A DNA stretch of 41,990 nt from positions 6,651-48,640 of the forward strand of contig DEFH01000033.1 in NCBI GenBank assembly GCA_002350705.1. The letters are read 5' to 3'. This document shows positions 23,831-32,676 of the stretch, in pieces. This DNA is from Ruminococcaceae bacterium UBA2857. GTDB taxonomy: Bacteria > Bacillota > Clostridia > Oscillospirales > Acutalibacteraceae. The stretch's first letter is position 1, and each line of letters opens with the position of its first letter. The notes beneath the pieces are model-generated. The model was given only the letters and a program-made list of their open reading frames with translations, was not told the origin of the DNA and did not search any database. Made by a program: the position numbers and the translations under genes.

Positions 23831-25049
23831 AATTGGAATTTTTCTTGTATTTTTTCACCAGGTCACACATCAGCAGATAAATATTTGCCGCAGAATTGCC
23901 TCTTGCGGAATCCTTGATAGCCTGACGCATTGCCGCCAGCTTTTCAGGATGCGACATCAAATCGGTAATCACTTGCGTACACTCGTTGTTCTTGGAAAGA
24001 CGCACTGCCATTCCCTCTCTGACGAGATAATCCGCATTTTGTTCTTCCTGCCCGGGGATGGCCTTGAAAATGCCCATCGGCAGACCTGTGGCAATCGCCT
24101 CGCTGACGGTCAGACCGCCCGGTTTGGTGACAATGATATCGGACATCTGCATATATTTTTCCACCTCATTGGTATAATACAGCAGTTTGGTCGGCTTGGA
24201 AGGCTTTTTGTGGCGGGACATACGGATACTGGATTTAAAGTTGACAGGCTTTTCAATGTCAAAGTCAAACCATGTATTATTCAGTGTCAGCTTGCTGAGA
24301 TATTTATCAAACGTTTCATACAGCTTTTCATTTTTGCCTGTAATGACAATGACCTGAAAATCAACAGGAGATTTCACAATTTTATGATAGATTTTCAAAA
24401 TATCCGTCACACCAAAACTGCCTGCCATAATCAGTATCACCGGAACATCCGGATTCATTTCTTCTTCCGCAAACGCTTTTTCCCTGTCGATTTTTTCAAA
24501 GAAGCTCTGTTTGACAGGGATTCCGTAAGGATACAGCTGTACTCTGTCAACACCTCTTTCTACCATCTGACTGATCATTTCATAGCTCGACAGGATATAG
24601 GCATCCACACCGTCACTGATATACGTCTGGTGTACCGCAAAATCCGTAATAATACTGAGAACCGGTACATGGATATTTTCCTTTTTTTTGAGAGATGCCG
24701 CCATTTCCGTTCCGATTGAGTGAGTTGTCACAATAATATCAGGCCGGAATTCATCTATCAGCGGAATAAACTTTTTACGGAACTGAGCGACAACCATTTC
24801 AACGGTTTTATTCATCGTTCTTTCCTTATCGATTGATTTATAAAAAGAGCCGTACATTTTCGGTGTTTTGGTTGCCATATAGACATAGCCGCCTGTCACC
24901 GTCTTGTTCAGCAGAGGACTGGCATATTCGATAGTATCTTCTATCTTCACCACGGAATCCGGTTCCTGCTTCATGATATAGTCTTTCAGAGCATTGGCAG
25001 CTCTCATATGACCACCGCCCGTTGTGGCCGACAAAATCAAAACTCGCAT
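23829..25049 (-). CDS. MGDG synthase/UgtP-like glycosyltransferase
   Basis: A 406-residue GT-B-fold enzyme. It starts MRVLILSATTGGGHMRAANAL, the GGGH acceptor-side motif of MGDG synthase and processive diacylglycerol glucosyltransferases. Later come IMAGSFGVTDILKIY, TKPGGLTVSEAIATGLP (sugar-nucleotide site) and IPGQEEQNADYL. It probably transfers glucose or galactose from a UDP-sugar to diacylglycerol, making the glycolipid of the membrane or the teichoic acid anchor. Start 25049 has GAGGA upstream and a promoter 40 bp further. Confidence 0.88.
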   Translation of the reverse strand: MRVLILSATTGGGHMRAANALKDYIMKQEPDSVVKIEDTIEYASPLLNKTVTGGYVYMATKTPKMYGSFYKSIDKERTMNKTVEMVVAQFRKKFIPLIDEFRPDIIVTTHSIGTEMAASLKKKENIHVPVLSIITDFAVHQTYISDGVDAYILSSYEMISQMVERGVDRVQLYPYGIPVKQSFFEKIDREKAFAEEEMNPDVPVILIMAGSFGVTDILKIYHKIVKSPVDFQVIVITGKNEKLYETFDKYLSKLTLNNTWFDFDIEKPVNFKSSIRMSRHKKPSKPTKLLYYTNEVEKYMQMSDIIVTKPGGLTVSEAIATGLPMGIFKAIPGQEEQNADYLVREGMAVRLSKNNECTQVITDLMSHPEKLAAMRQAIKDSARGNSAANIYLLMCDLVKKYKKNSN

Positions 25050-25089
25050 AACATCTTCCTCTCTTAAATTATTAAAATATGATAGTTCC

Positions 25090-25118
25090 ATTATATCCTA
25101 TTTTACCGGAAATTTCAA
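25090..25118 (-). promoter_or_regulatory. Promoter of the glycosyltransferase gene
   Basis: On the minus strand TTGAAA (25113-25118), 17-bp spacer, TATAAT (25090-25095). Confidence 0.75.
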
Positions 25119-25139
25119 TATACACCTTTGCACAGCCGT

Positions 25140-25191
25140 ATAAAAGCATTTTGCCCGCAGGCAGACAACTGCACCGCAGGCAAAAATGCTT
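25140..25191 (-). terminator. Terminator after the kinase-like gene
   Basis: On the minus strand AAGCATTTTTGCC pairs with GGCAAAATGCTT (12 bp plus a bulge), with extra pairing inside, followed by TTTTAT. Confidence 0.7.
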
Positions 25192-25217
25192 ACTATATCA
25201 ACATTGGAGGTTTTTCG

Positions 25218-25961
25218 TTACTGATAGTCAACAACATCTACCCAGCTCTTGAGAAATTCTTCTTCACCCTCTATTTTCTTCACAAGCTGAGACGCAGCCA
25301 CAATTGGCAGCCATTGCTGAACATATTGTTTTGCGGTGTCGGTTTTTTTGCAGAACAAATCCATATACATATCAGCCAGTTTCTTATCCTTGAGAGCAAA
25401 CAACAGATAGCTTCTTGCGGCATCTGCTGCGGCATTGCCCTGTGTAGCGTGGGACCAGTCGATAATATGCGGATTGCCCTCTTTGTCAATAATGATATTG
25501 CTGGGGTTAAAGTCACCGTGACAAACCTTATTATGTTTTGGCATACTTTCCAGACGGGTATGCAGTTCATATCTTGTAGTAGCATCAATGATACTGCCGA
25601 GACTGGAAATCTTTCTGTTCATTTTGTCCTTGAGCTTATTGAGCAGAGGTGCTTTTTTGCTCTGTACCTCGATTTGCAGGTCAACAAACTGATTCATATA
25701 TTTTTCGAGATTGTCGGGATCTTCCTGCATAATTTCGGCCAATGTTTTTCCTTCCACGTATTCCATTGTGATAGCCCACTGTCCGTCAATGACAGATACC
25801 GCTTTCAAAGCAGGAATCGGAAGACCGGTTTCTTCTACTCTGGACTGGTTCAGTGCTTCGTTCAGTATATCGGATTTCGGAAATTTCTCGGAAAACTTTT
25901 TAATCACATTGTCTCCCTCTCGATAGATGACCTTTTCTTTTCTTGTTGCGATAACTTCCAT
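25218..25961 (-). CDS. APH/choline-kinase-fold phosphotransferase
   Basis: A 247-residue kinase-like protein. The catalytic loop reads VCHGDFNPSNIII (Asp of HGD, about residue 148), with IDWSHATQG as the metal-binding Brenner-type motif and an N-lobe Lys in NVIKKFSEKF. The fold is shared by aminoglycoside, choline and homoserine kinases and by fructosamine-3-kinases, and the substrate is not readable here. There is no ground for calling it drug resistance. It lies upstream of the glycosyltransferase on the same strand, but a terminator and a new promoter separate them. Confidence 0.85.
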   Translation of the reverse strand: MEVIATRKEKVIYREGDNVIKKFSEKFPKSDILNEALNQSRVEETGLPIPALKAVSVIDGQWAITMEYVEGKTLAEIMQEDPDNLEKYMNQFVDLQIEVQSKKAPLLNKLKDKMNRKISSLGSIIDATTRYELHTRLESMPKHNKVCHGDFNPSNIIIDKEGNPHIIDWSHATQGNAAADAARSYLLFALKDKKLADMYMDLFCKKTDTAKQYVQQWLPIVAASQLVKKIEGEEEFLKSWVDVVDYQ

Positions 25962-26159
25962 GTGTATATTTCTCCTTTCGGGATCGGATTGTTAAGAATG
26001 CCTTTGTCAGCTATATAGTATTATACTACTATTTTTCAATAAAGTATACGTTCATTTTGCAGTAATTTTTATGCATTTTTTTAGTCAAATAGACAACCTG
26101 TCCAATTTTTGATGACAGATGTTGTTTTTTTAGTTCATATCTGTGATTGCAAAAGGCAC

Positions 26160-26188
26160 TTGCAAATCATGTCGGGAAATGCTATGAT
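26160..26188 (+). promoter_or_regulatory. Promoter of the ABC-F gene
   Basis: TTGCAA (26160-26165), 17-bp spacer, TATGAT (26183-26188), 35 bp before the start codon. Confidence 0.65.
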
Positions 26189-26223
26189 TAGAGAGATAAT
26201 GAATTTTTTTTGGAGTGGGATAA

Positions 26224-28128
26224 ATGGCGATTGTTACGGTAAATTCACTGGCAATGGAATTTGGGGAACAAAGACTTTTTGACGGCATGAACTTTGAAAT
26301 TCAGGACAATGACAGAATCGGTCTGATCGGTGTCAACGGCTGCGGCAAAACAACACTTTTCAAAATACTGACGGGAGAATATGCTCCCACAGGCGGCACG
26401 ATTGTCATTCATAAAAATACGGCTGTCGGCTATATGGAACAGCATGTCTGCCGAAATCCGGAACGCTCTGCCTATGATGAAGTGATGACCGTTTTCAGCG
26501 AACTCACAAAAATGGAAAGTGAACTGGATATTTTAAATGCCAAAATCAATGGCGGCTGTGAAAATTTAAGCGAACTGGTAGAGCGGCAGGCGTTTCTGCA
26601 CGATGAACTGACACGCAGAGGAGGTCTGACCTGCCGTTCCAGGGCAAGGTCGGCTTTGCTGGGACTGGGCTTTGACGATACACAGATGCGGCTGCCTGTC
26701 AGTGCCCTCAGCGGCGGACAGCGTGCCAAATTACAGTTGGCCAAACTGCTTTTATGTGAGGCAAATTTCCTGCTTTTGGACGAGCCGACCAACCATCTGG
26801 ATACCCATTCCGTAGAGTGGCTGGAAGAATACCTGATCAACTCCAAATGTGCCTACCTTGTCATTTCCCATGACCGATATTTTCTCGACAAAACCACCAA
26901 CAGAACCTTTGAACTGGAAAATAAAAAAATGACTGCCTACAAGGGCAATTACAGTGCCTATCTGCCGCAGAAAAAAGAAAGACAGCTTGCCGCTCAGAGA
27001 GTATATGACAATACTGTCAAGGAAATCAACCGTCTTGAAGGAATCATTGAACAACAGCGTCGCTGGAACAGGGAAAAAAATATCCGTACTGCCGAAAGCA
27101 AACAGAAAATCATTGACCGTCTCAGCGAAAATCTGGAAAAGCCCGAAAATGCCCCCTCTGCCATGCACTTCGGACTGGATATTAAAAATCAGAGCGGTGA
27201 AGATGTTCTGACCGTTACCAATATTTCACTCGGTTTCAACGGAGAGCCGCTGTTTGAAAATGTTGCTATGGAAGTCCACAGAGGGGAAAAAATTTTCATT
27301 CTCGGTCCCAACGGCTGCGGAAAAACTTCTTTACTGAAAACGCTGCTCGGAAAATATACCGCTCAAAGCGGCAGGATTCAATTTGGTGTCGGTGTCAAAA
27401 CAGGCTACTATGACCAGATTCAGACAGGCATGGACAGCAGCAAAACCATCTTTGAAGAAATGGCGGACAGTTTCCCTGCCATGACCAATACCGAAATCCG
27501 CAGTACGCTTGCCCGTTTTCTCTTTAAAAATGACGACGTATTCAAACCGCTTTCCGCTTTAAGCGGCGGTGAACGTGCCAAAGTGCTTCTGACCAAACTC
27601 ATGCTGGCACAGTCCAACTTGCTCATGCTGGATGAACCGACCAACCATCTGGATATTATTTCCTGCGAGGCTCTCCAGACTGCCCTCTCCGAATATGAAG
27701 GTACTTTGCTCATTGTATCGCATGACCGTTATCTCATCAACAGTCTTGCCGATAAAATTTACTATCTTACCCCCCACGGCATTGAGATTTTTGAGGGCAA
27801 TTATGACGACTTTCTCCGGAAATTCCAGCCGTTCAAGGCTCCCGAAAAAAAACGTCAGGAAGTCCCCGAAAAACAGCAGGAATATAAAAACAAAAAAGAA
27901 CGTGACGCTCAGCGTCGCAAAGCCAAAGTCAGAATCGCTAAAATTGAAACGGAAATTTCCGAAAAGGAAGATTTGCTCACCACGCTCAATGACAGTCTGA
28001 ATCTCCCCGAAAACGCCTGTGATTATGAAAAAACACTGCAAATCACCAACCGGATTGACGAAACACAGCATTTTCTTGACACTCTCTATCAGGAATGGGA
28101 AACCCTCAGCGAAACGATTGACAATTAA
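26224..28128 (+). CDS. ABC-F family ATPase
   Basis: A 634-residue soluble protein with two ABC domains and no membrane part. Domain 1 has Walker A GVNGCGKTT, signature LSGGQRAK and LLDEPTNHLD. The inter-domain linker (about residues 240-310) is rich in Lys, Arg and Glu, and a C-terminal coiled-coil region follows (about 545-634). Domain 2 has GPNGCGKTS, LSGGERAK and MLDEPTNHLD. ABC-F proteins act on ribosomes as translation factors, and some confer antibiotic protection. The C-terminal extension resembles Uup/YdiF-type members. Which subfamily applies cannot be settled by eye. Confidence 0.9.
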   Translation: MAIVTVNSLAMEFGEQRLFDGMNFEIQDNDRIGLIGVNGCGKTTLFKILTGEYAPTGGTIVIHKNTAVGYMEQHVCRNPERSAYDEVMTVFSELTKMESELDILNAKINGGCENLSELVERQAFLHDELTRRGGLTCRSRARSALLGLGFDDTQMRLPVSALSGGQRAKLQLAKLLLCEANFLLLDEPTNHLDTHSVEWLEEYLINSKCAYLVISHDRYFLDKTTNRTFELENKKMTAYKGNYSAYLPQKKERQLAAQRVYDNTVKEINRLEGIIEQQRRWNREKNIRTAESKQKIIDRLSENLEKPENAPSAMHFGLDIKNQSGEDVLTVTNISLGFNGEPLFENVAMEVHRGEKIFILGPNGCGKTSLLKTLLGKYTAQSGRIQFGVGVKTGYYDQIQTGMDSSKTIFEEMADSFPAMTNTEIRSTLARFLFKNDDVFKPLSALSGGERAKVLLTKLMLAQSNLLMLDEPTNHLDIISCEALQTALSEYEGTLLIVSHDRYLINSLADKIYYLTPHGIEIFEGNYDDFLRKFQPFKAPEKKRQEVPEKQQEYKNKKERDAQRRKAKVRIAKIETEISEKEDLLTTLNDSLNLPENACDYEKTLQITNRIDETQHFLDTLYQEWETLSETIDN

Positions 28129-28134
28129 AAAAAA

Positions 28135-28160
28135 CAGTGCATACATTGCTGTATGCACTG
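28135..28160 (-). terminator. Terminator of the HPr-like gene
   Basis: CAGTGCATAC/GTATGCACTG (10 bp, 6-base loop). On the minus strand it is followed by eight T, so it mainly serves the leftward HPr-like gene and lies between convergent genes. Confidence 0.8.
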
Positions 28161-28165
28161 ACGTT

Positions 28166-28408
28166 TCATTCTTCTTCAAAAATAAAATGCTGAATATCTT
28201 CCAGGAATTCCTGCGGAGGATCTGTATCGGGCACTTCCAGAATCATGGGGGTACTGATATCAAGACTGACAATGCCGATAATAGAATGGGCATCTATCGT
28301 GTATATGTCTGAAATCAGGTTAATTTTCAGAGTATCGTATTTGGTGGTCATCTCTACTAACTGCTTGACGTGTTCAAGGTCTTTCAGAAAAATTTTTGTT
28401 CTGTACAT
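28166..28408 (-). CDS. HPr-like protein lacking the active-site histidine
   Basis: An 80-residue protein. The segment INLISDIYTIDAHSIIGIVSLDIS (about residues 29-52) matches the HPr pattern of beta strand, vdAkSi and glycine-free helix, and the tail ends in DIQHFIFEEE. The N-terminal G-L-H-A-R-P loop that carries the phosphorylated His in PTS HPr is absent: YRTKIFLKDLEHVKQLV runs straight through. It may be a regulatory or structural HPr-like protein. The ATG at 28408 follows TTGGAGG. Confidence 0.7.
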   Translation of the reverse strand: MYRTKIFLKDLEHVKQLVEMTTKYDTLKINLISDIYTIDAHSIIGIVSLDISTPMILEVPDTDPPQEFLEDIQHFIFEEE

Positions 28409-28462
28409 GGTTTCAGCCTCCAAAATTTTTTTCTTCTTCGATTTGATCATTCCGTTATACTC

Positions 28463-28491
28463 ATTTTATCAGTATTTATCCTGTCGGTCAA
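28463..28491 (-). promoter_or_regulatory. Promoter of the HPr-like gene
   Basis: On the minus strand TTGACC (28486-28491), 17-bp spacer, TAAAAT (28463-28468). Confidence 0.7.
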
Positions 28492-28598
28492 CAGGATTTT
28501 GTAAAATAAATATTCTTTGGTAATCATTTGATGATTTATGACATTTCACCTGATATTTTATGGAATTTGTATATCAACGATTTGTGAAAGGATACGCT

Positions 28599-29885
28599 AT
28601 GAAAGCAAAAATTATCACCCTCGGATGCAAGGTCAACCAATTTGAAACACAGGCTATGTTGAAAGATTTGATCGACAACGGTTATGAGCTTGTCGGTGAA
28701 GATGACAAGGCGGATGTTTCTGTTATCAATTCCTGTGCCGTCACGCAGGTCAGCGAACAAAAAGCCGTTAAACTCATTCACCGCACCAGACGGGAAAATC
28801 CTGATACGGTCATTGTTCTGACAGGCTGTATGGCACAGGCTTTTCCCGAATCGGGCAACAGGCTCCCCGAAGTCGATATTATTCTCGGCAACAAAAGACG
28901 TTCCGACCTTGTTCCCACTCTGCAAAAATATTTCTCCGACAGACAAAAGCTCACCTTTGTTGAGGAATATACCAAAAAAGACGACTATGAAAATCTTGTC
29001 ATAGATGATTTTGTAAACCGTACCAGAGCTTTTCTGAAAATTGAAGACGGCTGTAACCGTTTCTGTTCGTACTGCATTATTCCCTACGCAAGAGGGCGTG
29101 TCCGTTCCTGCTCCCTGGAATATATTCGTGACGAAATACAAGCCTTTGCCAAAAACGGCTACAAAGAAATTGTCCTGATTGGTATCAATCTTTCCTCTTT
29201 CGGCAGTGACAACGGTCTGAAATTCTCCGATGCCGTCAAAACTGCCTGTGAAAGTGCCGATGTCAGGATTCGTCTGGGTTCTCTGGAACCCGAATCCATG
29301 GATTTGGATACCCTGAAGCTCTTTGCTCGGTACCCTAATTTTTGTCCGCAGTTTCATCTGTCTCTCCAAAGCGGCTGTGATGCCACTCTTAAACGCATGA
29401 ACCGCCACTATACAACCGCTGACTATGCCGAAATTGTACAAAATATCCGCACCGTCTTTGATAACCCTGCTGTTACAACAGATGTCATGGTCGGCTTTGC
29501 CGGCGAAACGGAGGAGGAATTCCGGCAATCCATGAACTTTGTTGAAAATATCGGCTTTGCCAAGGTTCATATTTTTCCCTATTCCAGACGGGCGGGAACT
29601 GTTGCCGACAAGGCTCCCAATCAGATTTCCCCCGACATCAAAAAACAGCGTGCCGCTCAAATGGCGGAACTCACTTCCAAAACCTCTCACACCTTCCTCT
29701 CCTCTCAAATCGGACGCACCGAAAAAGTCCTGATTGAAACACGTCATAAAAACGGCTTATATGAGGGCTATACCATGAATTATACGCCTGTATTCGTGCA
29801 GGCAAATGAAAACAGTGTCGGTGAAATCGTTGATGTGCTTATCACTGATGTACAGGGCGATGCCTGTATCGGAAAAATGCTGTAA
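28599..29885 (+). CDS. mtaB: tRNA ms2t6A methylthiotransferase MtaB
   Basis: A 428-residue radical-SAM enzyme that adds a methylthio group to t6A37 of tRNA. An N-terminal UPF0004 domain begins KIITLGCKVNQFETQAM, with further Cys ligands in NSCAVT and LTGCMAQ. The radical SAM triad is CNRFCSYC in GCNRFCSYCIIPYARGRVRS, followed by HLSLQSGCD and a C-terminal TRAM domain. MtaB rather than MiaB is suggested by the GCKVNQFE start. The ATG at 28599 has AAAGGA. It uses t6A, whose synthesis genes tsaE and tsaB are also in this window. Confidence 0.93.
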   Translation: MKAKIITLGCKVNQFETQAMLKDLIDNGYELVGEDDKADVSVINSCAVTQVSEQKAVKLIHRTRRENPDTVIVLTGCMAQAFPESGNRLPEVDIILGNKRRSDLVPTLQKYFSDRQKLTFVEEYTKKDDYENLVIDDFVNRTRAFLKIEDGCNRFCSYCIIPYARGRVRSCSLEYIRDEIQAFAKNGYKEIVLIGINLSSFGSDNGLKFSDAVKTACESADVRIRLGSLEPESMDLDTLKLFARYPNFCPQFHLSLQSGCDATLKRMNRHYTTADYAEIVQNIRTVFDNPAVTTDVMVGFAGETEEEFRQSMNFVENIGFAKVHIFPYSRRAGTVADKAPNQISPDIKKQRAAQMAELTSKTSHTFLSSQIGRTEKVLIETRHKNGLYEGYTMNYTPVFVQANENSVGEIVDVLITDVQGDACIGKML

Positions 29886-29930
29886 AATCCATCATCAAGA
29901 AAATGATATTTCCTGTGATATATTTTCTGC

Positions 29931-29962
29931 TTGACAAAATAAATTAGATATGTTAAACTAAT
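29931..29962 (+). promoter_or_regulatory. Promoter and dyad of the Tp47-like/FMN locus
   Basis: TTGACA (29931-29936), 17-bp spacer, TAAACT (29954-29959). An imperfect inverted repeat with ATTAG and CTAAT ends (29943-29962) covers the -10 box, which looks like a DtxR-type (iron or manganese) repressor site. This is an inference from pattern only. Confidence 0.6.
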
Positions 29963-30002
29963 CAACGGTCAGGAAAAATACCATTCCCGGCCGTTATTTT
30001 GA

Positions 30003-30032
30003 TGCCAAAGTTAGATATTTCTAATCTTGGCG
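30003..30032 (+). promoter_or_regulatory. Leader hairpin carrying a second TTAGATAT dyad
   Basis: GCCAA..GTTAGA and TCTAAT..TTGGC pair around a short loop in the leader of the surface-protein gene. Inside it TTAGATATTTCTAA (30011-30024) is an inverted repeat with 5-base arms and shares TTAGATAT with the promoter dyad. It may be a second operator, an RNA element, or both. Confidence 0.45.
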
Positions 30033-30063
30033 GCGTTATCATATTACCGAAAGGAGAAATATA

Positions 30064-32604
30064 ATGAAAAGCAACAAATGTCTTGCTGTATTACTTGCGG
30101 CATCAATGCTTGCAGGAGGTGCTGCCGTGACGGCTTCTGCCGCCAATGAGTCCGAAACGGAAACCTATGTTCTGATGAACATTCCGTACAGCGAATTCTA
30201 TCAGGCAGATATCAGAAATGAGGTGCAGGTCGATGCCTATACCTCCGCTACCAAAACAAAAACAAGAACCGGAACCCTTGCCGGAGGTTCTTATCATACC
30301 GACAGCAGCGGTGATGCCATTACCGGTGTAACCTTCCCTGTCAAACTTGTAGGAGAAGTAGATCTCGGCTCGTTTAAACAGGTAAGCGACAGCGATTCCC
30401 TTGAAATCACCGTCACCAACAGAGGAAAAACCAACACTGCCACCTACAGCGGAAAGGAAACCCTGTTTGAAAATCCCAGCTATTCGTATTATGTCCTGGA
30501 CAGCAAACCTGAGTTTTATAAAGAGGCTGTTCAGAATCCCGACGGCAGTCTGAGCTTTAGTGAAACAAAAGGTGAAGCGGAGGAAATCATTGCCCAGGCA
30601 GAGTTGACAAAGGATTCCAAATACGGTGATTATCAGCTCAATATTTCCTCAGACGCTCTCACAAGCACGGACGAAAAAACAATTACTGTTTATGGTGTTG
30701 TGCTTGAAACAGAAGAAGGCGATTCCTACGGTCTGCGTCATCTGGAAAATATCTGGAGAAATACCGCTTTGGCATGGTGCACAGGCTATACACAAACCGT
30801 TCACGGCTGTCAGACAAGCTCTGCACATTATGAATCAATTCCCGGACAGACGATTAACAAGATAATCTATTATACCAGTGACGGTATTAAAACGATCAGC
30901 AATCTTTCACTTTATGTTGATCCCGAAAAATATGCTCTGATGAATATTCCGTACAGTGAGTTCTATGCTTCGGAACTGGAAAATGACATTGCGGTTGATG
31001 CCTTTACATCGGCAACTCTGGCAAAAACCAGAAACAGCGGACTTGCAGGCGGCTCTTATCATGCAAAGGATGACGGCTCTGAAATAACGGGTATCACCTA
31101 CCCTGTCAAGCTCGGAGACGTTGATTTGTCCTCATACCGACGTATCACCGACAGCGACAGATATGAAGCAACCGTCACAAACAGAGGAAAAACTACCACA
31201 ACCGTTTATGAGGGTAAAGACGCATTGTTCGGCAGTGAAACCTATGCCTATTATATCCTTGATGAAATGCCGGATTATTATAAAACCGTAAGCGATAACG
31301 GTGACGGTACCCTTGCTTTCAGCAAGGATAACACACCCGCACAGACTATTGAAGCTCAGGCTGAACTTACCACAGAAACGAAATACGGTGATTATCAGCT
31401 CAATATCTCTTCAGAAGCTCTCACAAACACGGATGAAAAAACACTCACTGTTTACGGTGTTGTGCTTGAAACAGAAGAAGGCGATTCCTATGGTCTGCGT
31501 CATCTGGAAAATATCTGGAGAAATACCGCTCTTGCATGGTGCACAGGATTTACCGACGAGGTACACGGCTGTTTGACAAGCTCCGCTCACTATGAAAAAA
31601 TGATGGGACAGACCATCAACAAGATAACCTATTTCACCGACGACGGCAAAAAAACCTTTGATACCAATATCTATGTTCCTATCAAAACAGGGGCATCTGC
31701 TTTTGTCGAAAGTGCCGCTGTTTCCGCAGGAAAAACCAATTTCACTGCCAATCTCTTTGCCGAGGACTTCGCTTACAGCTATACCGTAACCAATGATTCC
31801 GATGAGACGGTAAACCTGACGATTGCCGACAATACCATCACCTATCCGACAGATACACCCAAAGGAAAATATACTCTGACGATTTCCGATACTAACGGGA
31901 AATATGCTTCTGTTCCGGCCAATTTCGAGCTTACAGTTGCCGCTCCGGTTCGGTTTAACGAAAAGATTATCGGTGAAGAACCCGGACTTATCGCTGCGGA
32001 CGGCACAAATGAAGAAGAATTTACAGACTTCCTTGAAAATATCGCACAGGTAACGGTCGGAGATCAAACATACAGTGCATCCGGTAAAGGTGCCGTAAAA
32101 ATCATTGACACAGAAACAGGTCTGCTTGATCTATCCAATACAGATATATTTGCAGAAGATACGGACGAATTTACCCTCACTGTTAAGGCAACCGGATATG
32201 ATACGATAACCTTTACTTTGTCGAGAAATGAAACACCGACTGATGAACCGACTGACACACCAACCGACAAACCCACTGACGAACCGACTGACACACCAAC
32301 CGACAAACCCACTGATAAGCCGACCAACGAATCTCCCGACAAACCGATTGAGCAACCGGCTGACGAACCTGTCAACAAGCCGATTGATCAACAACCTATC
32401 GATCAGTCAACCGACAAATCTATTGACAAACCGGCTGACGAAAGCAGAACTACATCTGATACGAATACTCCGACAGGAAATACCAACAGCGTTGATATTC
32501 CAAATACTTCCGATACAGCAACAACGGGTGCCGTCATTGCACTGCTTGCTGCAAGTGCCGGAGCAATGTTACTGTTTAGAAGAAAAAAAGATAATGAAAA
32601 ATAA
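30064..32604 (+). CDS. Cell-wall surface protein with two Tp47-like domains
   Basis: An 846-residue exported protein with SD AAAGGAG. A signal peptide ends about residue 26 (TASA). Two tandem copies of a domain follow (about residues 35-289 and 290-540). Each opens Y-V/A-LMNIPYSEFY and has VDAxTSAT, LAGGSYH and NIWRNTALAWCTG..HGC..SAHYE, as in the Treponema Tp47 lipoprotein fold. Two Ig-like beta segments come next, then a Pro/Thr/Asp linker of PTDxP repeats (about 722-800) and a C-terminal anchor: IPNTSD, hydrophobic helix, RRKK. The anchor resembles LPDTS-type sortase signals. It leads the FMN/4Fe-4S gene set. Confidence 0.8.
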   Translation: MKSNKCLAVLLAASMLAGGAAVTASAANESETETYVLMNIPYSEFYQADIRNEVQVDAYTSATKTKTRTGTLAGGSYHTDSSGDAITGVTFPVKLVGEVDLGSFKQVSDSDSLEITVTNRGKTNTATYSGKETLFENPSYSYYVLDSKPEFYKEAVQNPDGSLSFSETKGEAEEIIAQAELTKDSKYGDYQLNISSDALTSTDEKTITVYGVVLETEEGDSYGLRHLENIWRNTALAWCTGYTQTVHGCQTSSAHYESIPGQTINKIIYYTSDGIKTISNLSLYVDPEKYALMNIPYSEFYASELENDIAVDAFTSATLAKTRNSGLAGGSYHAKDDGSEITGITYPVKLGDVDLSSYRRITDSDRYEATVTNRGKTTTTVYEGKDALFGSETYAYYILDEMPDYYKTVSDNGDGTLAFSKDNTPAQTIEAQAELTTETKYGDYQLNISSEALTNTDEKTLTVYGVVLETEEGDSYGLRHLENIWRNTALAWCTGFTDEVHGCLTSSAHYEKMMGQTINKITYFTDDGKKTFDTNIYVPIKTGASAFVESAAVSAGKTNFTANLFAEDFAYSYTVTNDSDETVNLTIADNTITYPTDTPKGKYTLTISDTNGKYASVPANFELTVAAPVRFNEKIIGEEPGLIAADGTNEEEFTDFLENIAQVTVGDQTYSASGKGAVKIIDTETGLLDLSNTDIFAEDTDEFTLTVKATGYDTITFTLSRNETPTDEPTDTPTDKPTDEPTDTPTDKPTDKPTNESPDKPIEQPADEPVNKPIDQQPIDQSTDKSIDKPADESRTTSDTNTPTGNTNSVDIPNTSDTATTGAVIALLAASAGAMLLFRRKKDNEK
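30166..31683 (+). repeat. Tandem 765-bp duplication inside the surface-protein gene
   Basis: The unit starting at 30166 repeats at 30931, a 255-codon period, with long identical stretches such as those encoding TEEGDSYGLRHLENIWRNTA in both copies. It represents an in-frame domain duplication. Confidence 0.85.
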
Positions 32605-32616
32605 ACACTGATCAGG

Positions 32617-32644
32617 ATGAGGCTCTTCTCCGGAGGAGCCTCAT
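32617..32644 (+). terminator. Hairpin between surface-protein and FMN-binding genes
   Basis: ATGAGGCTC/GAGCCTCAT forms a perfect 9-bp stem with a 10-base loop. The following bases are TGTAATA, so termination is probably partial. This could let the abundant surface protein be expressed above the membrane proteins downstream. Confidence 0.55.
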
Positions 32645-32676
32645 TGTAATACAGATATAAACAGCGGTGATAAAAT

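Noticed and set aside
23742..24719. Long rightward open frame of 325 codons
   Set aside because: It lies wholly opposite the glycosyltransferase gene, has no SD and encodes a His/Phe-rich nonsense-like protein typical of antisense frames.
25218..25961. Aminoglycoside-resistance kinase
   Set aside because: Only the shared kinase fold is evident; nothing in sequence or context supports a drug substrate.
26094..26131. Terminator-like hairpin with seven T before the ABC-F gene, suggesting antibiotic attenuation
   Set aside because: It lies upstream of the best promoter (26160-26188) and the stem is broken; no leader peptide was seen.
26224..28128. ABC-F as an antibiotic-resistance factor
   Set aside because: Many ABC-F proteins are housekeeping translation factors and no resistance-type feature could be identified by eye.
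28536..29747. Leftward open frame of 403 codons
   Set aside because: Antisense of mtaB with Phe/Gly/Asn-rich composition and no SD.
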